Positions 24,780 through 34,706 of a stretch of DNA of 64,000 nt are shown one piece after another. Both the position numbers and the translations under genes were made by a program. Source of the stretch: Trema orientale (lineage: Eukaryota > Streptophyta > Magnoliopsida > Rosales > Cannabaceae); assembly GCA_002914845.1 (NCBI GenBank), contig JXTC01000062.1, positions 271,495-335,494 of the forward strand, written 5' to 3'. The notes beneath the pieces were generated by a model, which was not told where the DNA came from, searched no databases, and saw nothing but the letters and a program-made list of their open reading frames with translations. How positions within the stretch are numbered: position 1 is the stretch's first letter; every line of letters begins with the position of its first letter.

Positions 24780-25260
24780 ATAATGTTGATGGCCTTAATT
24801 AAATTATTATGATGATATCCTGTGAATGTGATTCTTGTTATGATTTAATATTTTTGGTCCGAGAAATTTAACGATTAATATAGAGCCTGATTAATTATGT
24901 TATGCCATAGTTTCATTCGGCTGATTCTTGATTTATTTTTTAAATTAATGATGTGTATGGATCTGAAATATTGAAAGAGCTAGTATTTTTAGCGTCTAAG
25001 AAGTAATGCTAGAAATGCTCATTTATTTGCGCTAAATAAATTTGCAATAGATGTTTTTACTACCTAGCTTATTAACTTTATATTTACATGGTATATATGT
25101 GGTCCACATTTCAGTTAGATACAGATGAATAATTAAATTACTAGGAGTTCTCTAAAGAAATAATTGAATAAAGGCTTGGAGAAACCAAGTTCAACATGAA
25201 GAGTACTCGGGGGAAGAGACGTTTTAGGGATCAGAGAGTCTAGAATTTTGGAGATTAAGA

Positions 25261-25316
25261 ATATCAATTTTTTGTGTTGAGGAAAGGTATATCAATTTTT
25301 TGTGTTGAGGAAAGGT
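25261..25316. repeat. Exact 28-bp tandem duplication
   Basis: Units 25261-25288 and 25289-25316 are identical, each reading atatcaattttttgtg then ttgaggaaaggt. It is a simple local duplication with no visible role. Confidence 0.85.
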
Positions 25317-25729
25317 TCTTTTTGTTGGCTTGAAGAGTGTTTTGTTTTTCTATTTTCTTTTTTATCTATTTGAGAGATCAAAACAAGTCGAGTACTCTAA
25401 TGTGATTCACTATAATTATTAATTTGAAAACTTTGTTCATTCGTATATATATTGGGCACGAGTTTTGTTTTGCAGCAATTTTTGTTTTCGATGTCTATAT
25501 ATCTTCCTTTACTTTAATTGTTGTATTCTAATAGAAAGTTTTTCCTAAGCAATAAAATATTTAATAAGTAACATATCATAGTATCCCCTCAATTAAGGGA
25601 AACAATTCTCTCATTCTCTATTGGTTAAAAAAAGAAAAAAAACCTCCAGTAGTTTACTGTTTTAGTTCTTTAGTTTTAGTATTAGAATGAGGTAATTTAA
25701 TTCTAAACTCTCATTCAAAATTTTAAATA

Positions 25730-26105
25730 GAGTAAACTGTATAAAAAAAAAAAACCTAATGTTTAGGTGTTCTGCAATTTAAACATGAAGTTAAGACCCT
25801 GCAAAATAATACCCTAAAATTAAGAAAATTTGAAAATTGATACCTTGGATGACTTTTGTATAACTTTAACAAGTAAAAGACAATAATTCTATCAAAATTA
25901 AGGAGAATAATAAGAACTAATTAAGTTTTAATGAAGGATATTTTATCTTTTTGTTACAAAAAATGGTAAAAAGAAAAAAATCAGTATATGGTTGTACTGA
26001 TTTTTACAAATTTTTAATCTCAGGATATTATTTTACAGAGTCTAAACTTCAAAGTTTAAATTGCAGAACACTCAAATCTTGGTGTATTTTTTTTACAATT
26101 CACCC
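25730..26105. mobile_element. Mutator-like MITE with 9-bp target-site duplication
   Basis: The 376-bp element is flanked by ttttaaata on both sides (25721-25729 and 26106-26114). The left terminus gagtaaactgtataaaaa and the inverse of the right terminus, gggtgaattgtaaaaaaa, form the tip of a long inverted repeat of roughly 100 bp. Within it gtgttctgcaatttaaac recurs on both arms. A 9-bp duplication and a GGGTRAA-type terminus are typical of Mutator-like elements. No transposase gene is present. Confidence 0.8.
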
Positions 26106-27326
26106 TTTTAAATATAGAGGTGAAGTTGTACTAAAAGAAATAATTTGAAAAGGATAGAGTGTCTTTATGCCACCTTGCTAAGGGTGCAAATATAGCCCCA
26201 AGTTTTCAATATCTACAATTTCATTCCATATTCTATATTAATTTATTCCCACCGATACCCTTAGGAAAATGGATATGTAATGGCCATATCAACAAACAAA
26301 GCGGTCTTAAGCTCTTAATTAATAGGGGATTCTAGTGTAGGAGGGCCAAAAATCCTCCTACTAGTAAGAGCATTTTTTAATTTGTTAGATTTTATCTAAC
26401 GGATTGAGAATTATTAGTCCTATACAATGTAACATGAAGTCTATCACACTACAAATTTATCCATCAGTTAGGTGTTTTTTTAAAGTCAAATATCAATTTT
26501 GACAATTAAATTTATCTTTTTAAACTTTAAGGATATATTCTGATACTTAATTGAAATTTACACAAATTAAAATTAATAGCTAATTTATAAATATATTTAT
26601 TAATTTTAGATAAGTTTTAAATTTGAGATTTATATATATATATAAACTTTAAATGGTATTTTGGTTAATACAATGGTCAAAATTAATTGGTGTTTGACTT
26701 AAAGCGAGGTATAATTCTGTTATGTATTTTAAATTTGAAGATAAATTTTGATAATAACTAAAATATAAATTATAAATTGTTGTATTTTAAATTGAGCAAC
26801 AGTCACAATACAATATATAAAAATATAATTACACCCTTTTTAGTTTGCAATTTAGCTAACAATTAACCTTTTTTGCTTTCTTTTTAGTTTTCTTTAAATG
26901 AGTATTTTAAGTTGTTTAAAAGCACTTTTCTTGGAGAATAAACTTCATAAATTGCACTCTCACCTTTTGCAATTACATTGACATCTTTCTCAGTAAAACT
27001 ACTTTCATTAATATTCCTTAAAACTTAAAAAAAAAAAAAAAAAGAAAAAAGAAAAAGAAAAGAATTGTAGTAGTAGATTTTGCGTAATTGGTAATAATTA
27101 CAGCTGCATTATTGTTTTTTAAATATATTTTTTCAGTCCAAACAGGTATTAAAGTAAATATATTTATCAAGATAGGACGATAGTGTTACAATTATGATGA
27201 TACGACATAAATGTCCGTGTCCCTTCGGAAAAGTGTGGAAAGAAGAAAAAGAATATATTATATGTTTTTTTTTCTCTTCTCAAGGGTATTTTCGTAATAA
27301 TGGGAAAAATCAGCGGCAATGGTGGC

Positions 27327-27333
27327 TATAAAA
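27327..27333 (+). promoter_or_regulatory. TATA box of MMS21
   Basis: TATAAAA lies 102 bp upstream of the MMS21 ATG at 27429, with a CT-rich stretch (ctctctccctcc) just after it. A second weaker ctataaatt occurs at 27341-27349. Assigned from position only. Confidence 0.5.
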
Positions 27334-27428
27334 TGGCCTTCTATAAATTCTCTCTCCCTCCAAAACAACACTAGTTCAGTCTTGGTCTCCGAATCAAAAA
27401 GTCCCCAAACTCACCCAGTAAAACCCCG

Positions 27429-30400
27429 ATGGCGTCAAGCTCCGCTGCTCGACCCGGTAGCGTCACGGGTCGGGTTCAGAATGCTGCTTCAACTCTCTAC
27501 TCCGATAACCAGTCTCTTATTGTGGTGAGGTTTCTCTCTAGTTTCGTACTTTTGAGAATACAACTAGAAACCTCCATTTTTTATTTTAAGATGAAAAACT
27601 AGTACATTTCTTACTGTTTTTGTAGATTGACTATTCTTCTTCGTTATATATATATATATATATATATATTTTGTGTGCAGGATATTCGAAAGGGTTTTCA
27701 TTTGATCAAAGATATTGCTGTGGATTTGGAGAAAGAAAATGAGTCCGAAAAGGTACCACTTTTCTGCTGCTTCTTCTTTTTTTTTTTTAATTTTATTTTT
27801 TTTTAATTCAAATTTAATAAAACGGTAGAACATACGGAAGGAAAGGGATTAGAAGTTTGGGTTTTGATTTTAGGGCGTGTTTACTATACCGTAATGAAAA
27901 GAATAGTAAAGGGAAATGGCTTGAAGAGTAATAGGAAGGAATCGAAAATTGAGTCGTCTCTTCCCAATTTCGGTAGGATTCCCGAAAGTTCATTTCTAGA
28001 GTGTGTTAAGTGAACACATAAATTGATGGGAAAGGAGAGCACTTTCCTTTATTTTTTTTTTTTTTTAAAAAAAAAATTTGCATTGCCTTCATTATGGATT
28101 AGTGTACAAAGCCTTAAAAGTAATCCATCTCAGTTTCTGTATGTGTGTATTCTTGCTTGTGATGCTTCCAAGGATACTTGATAGAACTAGTCGTTTTTTG
28201 TCCTTCTTCTTCTGTTAACTTGTATATTGCCTAGAAAGCGGTAACCCGTGTACGAAAAAAATACAGAGTTAAGTTAAATTCTGGGGTATGATTTGCTTGT
28301 AAGTCTTCTTAGCTTCTCTGTAATCCATTTTCGTGGATCACGCTGAATTTTTTCTCGGTCTCCACTCTCCGGTGGATGTCTGATGGAACTCCATAAACCT
28401 TTTTTGGTTATTTGTTTAGATTTCTAGTTTATATTTNTGTGTAAAAGCATTACTTGTTTTATGTTAAAAATAGTAAATTGATTTGAGGACAATGGGAGGC
28501 TAATTTATCTCTTTGGACAGTTAAGAGAGCTAGACAATGCCGTCATTGAATTGTTGAATGCTTTGGAGGACTGTAAGAATTTATCATCGGCAATTCAGTC
28601 CGTGGCAGAAAACTACCAGCCTGGGCCAGAGGTACTTGCTTACTCTTTATCATGCACATTATCATTCAGTGGCCTATTTTCATATTCATTTGCTGGGTCT
28701 TATTTCCTGTTTTCGTTTCTAGTTTTCCATCCTAATTTACTTGGTTTGAATTTTGAAAATCAGCTAACTGATTTCAAGAAGATGTTTGAGGATGAGATTT
28801 CAAAGGTGAAGGCTAATTCATCAGCACATCCGGAAAACCATCCTCTTAGACACCAATTCAAGCAAGCTATCTGGGTATTCCCTCCTTTTATTCTCAAAAT
28901 TAAGTGATAAGATACTGAAAATTTTCTTGATATAGGCTAGTAATGTGTAAAAGAGAGAGAGAAAAAAAAATATTAGTGATATAGAGCCTGTTTCAAAAGG
29001 ATTTGTATTATCATTGCATCTTTGTTAGTAATTTAATCTATCTTTATGATGTACCTAATTTTGTTCTTGGTGCTATTTATCCGTTAAATGAAAACATTGC
29101 TGCCAGTACTTTTAGGATACTATTCGTTGCATGGTTTGTTTTCTTCAAATTAAAGAGTAAAGACAAAAGAGAGTATAGTAGTTTCTTAGTAAATAAATCA
29201 CATGTTAAGGGGCCATATAAATTAAGTATGTGCCATGTGGTTGAGAATTGCTCTATATATCAGTAAACTGAATATTAGGGCTGGGAAATTGAGGGTTTGT
29301 CACTATTTTGTTCTCTTTATATTCGGTGCTTTAAGACCGAGTAACAGTGTCGTAGTATCCTAATCTACTCTTTGGCGCATTGGATAAGAGGAGAATGGGA
29401 TACGTTAAAACTATAGTAGGACAGTAGAAATATTATCAGAATGAGCTAATTAGAATTTTTTTATCCAACCTTAGTGTGATAAAACTGTCTTATTGAAAAG
29501 GTAGAATGAGGTCAGGATAGCTGCTCTTTAGTTGAAAAGGTAGAATGAGGATAGGATAGCTGCAATTTAGGAAGCCATGAAAATAGGACTCACGTTGTAA
29601 GTTTGAAAAAACTAACCATATCTTGCTTTACCATTACGTTTGAAAGAGTACTGGAAATTAGACCATAATGCATGAATTTATCCCACTTACGAGATTCAAC
29701 GAAATATAAATATGAAGCATAGATCTGTTACTTGTTTCACTGGTATGATCCTAGTTATGTTTGAAGATTTGCTGTGATGCTTAAACTATACTGGACCAGT
29801 ATTCAATTCTCAATCCAAATAAGGATCAACAACATAGTGCCTGTGCCCTTTCCCTTCCACCAGCAATATGAGCTGAAAGAATGTATTTCTGTTGGTTATT
29901 TATTTTCCAGCCTCTAGCTTAGAAGGAAAATTTTAGCTGGTATTGTGGATACCATTTACAAATACCAAAATTCTATGTGTGTACCATGGTTTTTCTTACT
30001 GGTTATTGGAAATCGGCCATGGCCCTCGTAGCTCTTGTGGTACTTTCAGTATCAGCATAAAGAAAATATGACAAATTGAAGTAGTTTGTTAGATTAAAAT
30101 ATATTTAAAAGTGATACATGATGAGTATGCAGGATCAGCATGTGCACAAAATACTGACTTTTCTTTTTACATTATACTAGATCGGAACTATCAACTCCAA
30201 CTATTTTGTTGCTCCTGTATTTATATATTCATATAAGCGTTTTCTCTGAGAAGTCTGTTCTGAATATGTTACTGCAGAATGTTCATCATTCAGGACAGCC
30301 TATGCCAGGTGAAGAGCACGAGGACATTGTGATGACTGGTACACAGTGTAGTCTTCGTAATGTCAGTTGTCCAATAAGTGGAAAGCCTGTTACTGAACTG

Positions 30401-31956
30401 GCAAATCCAGTTCGCAGGTACTGTAGGGGTTACGTATACTTGTTTTATTGTTGTCAGTTAGTCAATTGCATCTTCATCCTTTTCCATCGTATATCTTTCA
30501 TGTGTGCAACATTTTATTGCTGCTACCTTCATTTTCATTTTACAAACGACTTTAATTTGATGGTGTTGTGTTCACATTTTTCTTTTTTCGGTTCTGTTCG
30601 AGTAGTTTATTGTAAGTAGTTGTAACTTGGAACGTATCCAATAGTTTTCACTTTTCAGTATGAAATTTGTTATGAAAGTATCTAAATGAAAAACGACAGG
30701 CAACCAGATCTCTCTCTCTCTCTCTCTCACACACACATACACACAAACACAAAAAATATTGCTGATTACTCAATGTGAATGTTCAACAATATACGTACGC
30801 ATTTAATAAACATGAACAGTAATGCAGACAAGAATTGGATCAGTGAGATTTGATAATTAATTCTCAAGACTTACACTTCTGTTGCAGTTTTATACTTCAT
30901 TATGAATCTACGGGCAGGGGGGTGTGACCTTATGTTTGAAGGTCTATCTTATAATATGTCTCTTGGACCTTGGGTAGAAGAATCAGATGTGCGTTAGAGT
31001 CTTAATATAGAATCTACTTTCAAAAGGTTTTCTATGTATTTGGAGTGCAATTGGCTAACACTTGGTAATGCTGTACTTGTATCCGGTGAACATGGGAACA
31101 GCATTGTAAAGTCAGGGTCCATGTGATAGAGCCTACATATGTTGTGTTAACAATGAAGGATGCAGGGATAAAGAAGGAAATTACCTAGATTTCTTTGCGC
31201 ATTGTCTAAAATAGTTCTTTTCCACTTATTTGCGATGATCTAGAAAGTAGTTTCAGCATTATTGCATTAGAATAGAGTTTTTGTAGCTGATGTTACCACA
31301 TATATCAGCTTGATCGTTATAATTTTTTTTTTAGACGCGCATTACACAAGGAAGGCACACATTTTATGTAGAAATTAACGAATACAATATACATAGAGGT
31401 GAAGGTAGTCTGATATGTATGTTATGGTCAAACTCAAATTCTTGAAGTGATGGCTGTGAAATATATAATATTGTTGAGGTGCAAGAGTATTGTATATGGC
31501 GTTGTCTATAGCTTAAAGACAAATTTTAGTAGGTTCGGCTCAAAATTTAATCGTATTTGTGCTGCATATGTGGAGGAGCATGTATCGAGACAGTGAACCT
31601 TTTTTATCTTTATTTTCTTCACCATGCGTTTCTTGACATGATGCAGTGTGGAATGCAAGCACATTTATGAAAAGGAGGCAGTCATGGACTACATAAGGTC
31701 AAAGAAAACAAATGCACGGTGCCCTGTTGCAGGTATTTAATTTTCGGTTTTGCTGTCATGTTATAATCTTGTGCCAGCACTCAATCATCTTTTGGCATAT
31801 TTCCTGTCAGCTTGTCCGAAGATTTTGCATCCAAGAAAGGTGGTTTGTGACCCGTTGCTACTTATTGAAATTGAGGAAATGCGCACAATGACCAAGCAAA
31901 CAGATACCACTGAAGTTATAGAAGATTTCACTGACCTTGATGAAGAAGAAGCATGA
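27429..31956 (+). CDS. MMS21: E3 SUMO-protein ligase MMS21/HPY2 (NSE2)
   Basis: SP-RING SUMO ligase, the NSE2 subunit of the SMC5/6 complex; in Arabidopsis it restrains endoreduplication in meristems and supports DNA repair. Seven exons: 27429-27524, 27681-27752, 28521-28631, 28764-28874, 30278-30417, 31647-31732, 31811-31956. They join in frame to 253 residues (Arabidopsis about 249). The helical N-terminal half, which binds SMC5 in this family, carries ELDNAVIELLNALEDC and LTDFKKMFEDEISKVKA. NVHHSGQPMPGEEHEDIVMTGTQC leads into the SP-RING: C161, C180, H182 and C202 are visible, within CPISGKPVTELANPVRS, VECKHIYEKEAVMDYI and ARCPVAACPK. The tail VIEDFTDLDEEEA is conserved. Introns 4 and 5 are long (1.4 and 1.2 kb). 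An N base lies in intron 2. Confidence 0.95.
29491..29569. repeat. 39-bp tandem duplication in MMS21 intron 4
   Basis: Two adjacent copies of a unit reading ttgaaaaggtagaatgag, then ggatagctgc and tttag, about 29493-29531 and 29532-29570. They differ by a few bases. No role is apparent. Confidence 0.65.
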
Positions 31957-32269
31957 TTAGTGATTGTAGTTACGGCACAACTTGTCCAGATGTCGAGTGT
32001 ATATGCTATGGCGTCGGGGCAATTTGCGCATGCTTACTAGACTGTGTTGCATTGGCTGCAGTATGCTTTATATGCACTAGGAAATTGTTCGAGGCCACAT
32101 TTCAAGGAAAATCAAGTTACAAATTTTACATTTATTTTATTTGATACCTAGTGTAAGAGCATATATGTCTTGTGAATATGGTAGAGGGGAACGTTTGGAG
32201 ATGGGAATCTAGCTTTAGTCATACTACACTACTCTCTTCTTGTTAATACTTTTTTGGATTAGATTATCG

Positions 32270-32625
32270 TATGGGCCCTTAATCTATTGCTAAAGTCTCA
32301 TTTTGATTCCTAAGCTTGAAATTTCTCATTTTGGTTCAAAAACTATTAAAATGATTTATTTTTAGTCATTTTTAAACAATTTCCCTTAAATGTTTAAGGT
32401 AATGAACTGAAATTAAACTTTTTTTCAAAATTTAGGGACTAATACTCAATTTAAATTTTGTTTGGAACTAGTATTTCAATTTGTCCTTAAGTTTAACGGA
32501 TTGTTAACCCAGAAAAAGAAAAAAAAAAAAAAAAAGGTGTCCAAGGACTAATGTAAGATACTTTTAATAGGTTAAGGACAAAAAAGACAACTTAAAATTT
32601 AGGGACCAAAACATTTTTTTTTTTT
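32270..32625. repeat. AT-rich foldback relic, same family as 33411-34050
   Basis: The left part reads aagtctcattttgattcct and ttttagtcatttttaaac. The right part reads cttttaataggttaaggac and aatttagggaccaaaac, an inverted counterpart. These words are shared with the larger element at 33411-34050. It is degraded and boundaries are approximate. Confidence 0.45.
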
Positions 32626-32809
32626 CCTTTGAGGTAGCCTTCTCCGAAACTATGTAAAACTCATTTAATCAAATTTGCGATAGGAAACGTTCGTCTTGGG
32701 ACTCGATTTAGTATATTCTTCTTTTAATAGATTATTATAAAATTATCATGCTTTGTTTTTTGTTTTCCCCCATAAATCGATTGTATTTTTCACTAAAGAT
32801 TAGAGGGGA

Positions 32810-33149
32810 TAAAGCTGTCAAAATGGGCTGGGCCAAATAGGTTGGCCTTTGCACTAGCTGGGCCTATCTCCCTCCAAACCCGGCCCCGCATGGCTCAACT
32901 CGGTTTTTTTCTTTTTCCAATTTTTTTACAGGCCTGCAGCTGCAGGCCCGTTTCCTGTAGCCCAACAACTATTTTACTCATTGGTTTCCTCTTTATTTTT
33001 TTTCCAAAAGAAAATTTTAATTTTTTTTTAAAAAAAAAAGGCTCGTCCGCCTAAGCCTGCTAGGGGCCCGCTTGGGCCATACAGGCTAGCCCGGCCCGCT
33101 ATAGTAAAAAAAACTCGTTATGGACAGCCCGCCCATTTTGACAACTCTA
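32810..33149. mobile_element. hAT-like MITE (340 bp)
   Basis: Left terminus taaagctgtcaaaatgggc and the inverse of the right terminus, tagagttgtcaaaatgggc, form a terminal inverted repeat of about 19 bp with two mismatches. Flanks agagggga (32802-32809) and aaggggga (33150-33157) match at 6 of 8 positions, consistent with an aged 8-bp hAT target-site duplication. The interior is rich in gggcc and cccggcc words, which contrasts strongly with its surroundings. No coding capacity. Confidence 0.7.
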
Positions 33150-33410
33150 AAGGGGGATTTGATGTTTCCAATAAAAGGTTTTTTTTATTCACCTACAAAA
33201 CGTAGTCAGAGGAGTTTTGTAAGTATGATTTTCCATCTAAAAGTGAAAGCATATTAATTGTGGGATTGAAAATCATGCCAGCAAGGTTTTTCTCTATACA
33301 TTTTTAATCCCATGATAGTAATTTATTTCTACTCTTTCTTTTGGCTTTGAATAAAAGATTATTTTCACCATGATATTAGAATACATGATCTTATTAGTTT
33401 CTAAATTATG

Positions 33411-34050
33411 AGAAAAGTCTCACTTTAATCTTTAAACTTTAAATTGAGTTATTTTCGTCCTTAAACTATTAAAAAAGTGTTATTTTAGTCATTTTTGTTA
33501 TATATTTTGTTTTAGGGGATGGCTACGGTAGGGGCGTTCCTACGTAGGGTCATGCCTTAATTATCGTTGGATGGGAATATGTGGAGAATAACGAGAATCT
33601 GTGGAGAATCTATTTATATACAGATTTCCATCCAACGGTGAATAGACAGGACCCTACGTAGGGGCGCCCCTACCGTAGACGCGCCCTTTGTTTTATTATT
33701 AAGAGAATGAGTATATGAGACACATTTGTTATTCTGTTAAACTTATTTCATATCCAGAATCATAGTCCAGCACTATAAAGAGATTAAAATTAAATTGAAG
33801 CAGTTTAAAAATAATTGATTGAATAAAAATTAGCTGCACGCTAGACAATAATGCAATGTAAAACTGTCCAAAATGTAATATTTTATTGAAATCACTAATA
33901 TAAAATGAGAAGTGCAACTTATGTCCTTTTTCTGATAAGAATCAAATAAACTATATAGCAAAAAAGACTAAAACGAAATATTTTTAATAGTTTAAGAACC
34001 AATACAACGCAGTTTAAAGTTTAAGGACCAAATTAAGACTTTTTTCTTAA
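33411..34050. mobile_element. Foldback element interrupted by a second MITE
   Basis: The left arm has agaaaagtctcactttaat and ctttaaactttaaattgag; the right arm ends with the inverse words, including agtttaaggaccaaattaag and acttttttctt. The arms run about 85 bp or more each. A Mutator-like MITE with its own target-site duplication sits inside the left half, so this element is the older insertion. Confidence 0.6.
33515..33686. mobile_element. Mutator-like MITE, 172 bp, with exact 9-bp duplication
   Basis: Flanked on both sides by tttgtttta (33506-33514 and 33687-33695). The 37-bp terminal inverted repeats share ctacggtaggggcg and tacgtagggtc, with a few differences at the outer tip. An inner inverted pair, cgttggatgggaa and tttccatccaacgg, extends the foldback. 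The perfect duplication and near-perfect arms suggest a fairly recent insertion. It is GC-rich compared with its AT-rich host element. No coding capacity. Confidence 0.9.
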
Positions 34051-34706
34051 TTCAATGACTAACAGAGTCATTTATCCTTGATATTATACTTTTGTATAAT
34101 TAATCCCTGAACTTATTGTCGTGTAATAATTTGGTCCTTATAGTCTTTTATATGCATATTTGACAAAGGAAAAAGTACATCTAATACCTTAGTTGTCAAA
34201 AGGCTGGGAAAAACTTCCAAATTTTAGAGTCAGATGCAATGACAGTGGTAAAAACTCTTAATGATTGTATTTTTTGTCATTTCGAGTTTGATAACCTTTT
34301 ATTAGATAATAGATAGTTTATTGTCCTCCAGTAAAAAAAATAATTTATTCATTTTTATTGTCATACTTTCTAAAGTAAGTGTTTTAGTTAAACATGTATA
34401 TGTATATTAAATATGTGTAACGTGAAACATGAACATTAACTAAGTTCGCTTTAAAATTATACAATAAATTAATTTCGTTGCGGAATCTCCGAGCAAAAAA
34501 TTTAATTAGAAACCTTCTCTTCAAATAGAATATCTCTAATATGTCTTGTAAAGGACATGAGCTTATAATAATAGATTCATTCTTTCTAAATAAAAGGGGG
34601 GTTGAAAAAAAAAATGTTCCGGGAAAAACCCAACCATACAAACCGGTAAGACGGTGAAAAACCCAACAAAAACCCTGTTAGTCAAACTTCAAAACCATTT
34701 TCAACA

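Larger units (their letters stand above)
24780..27326. other. Intergenic between the HD-Zip gene and MMS21
   Basis: It begins with the HD-Zip 3' UTR. Contents listed separately are a 28-bp tandem pair (25261-25316) and a MITE with a 9-bp target-site duplication (25730-26105). A short hairpin of ctagtgtaggagg and cctcctactag lies at 26331-26364. The remainder is AT-rich with no supported gene. Confidence 0.6.
31957..34706. other. Repeat-filled gap between MMS21 and ERL1
   Basis: 31957-32230 is the likely MMS21 3' UTR. Then come three stacked transposon-derived blocks, listed separately: an AT-rich foldback relic (32270-32625), a hAT-like MITE (32810-33149), and a foldback element (33411-34050) interrupted by a Mutator-like MITE (33515-33686). 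34051-34706 holds AT-rich sequence and the presumed ERL1 promoter. No gene is seen. Confidence 0.65.

Noticed and set aside
30206..30619. 137-codon frame overlapping MMS21 exon 5
   Set aside because: It is the real exon 30278-30417 read through into intron sequence on both sides.
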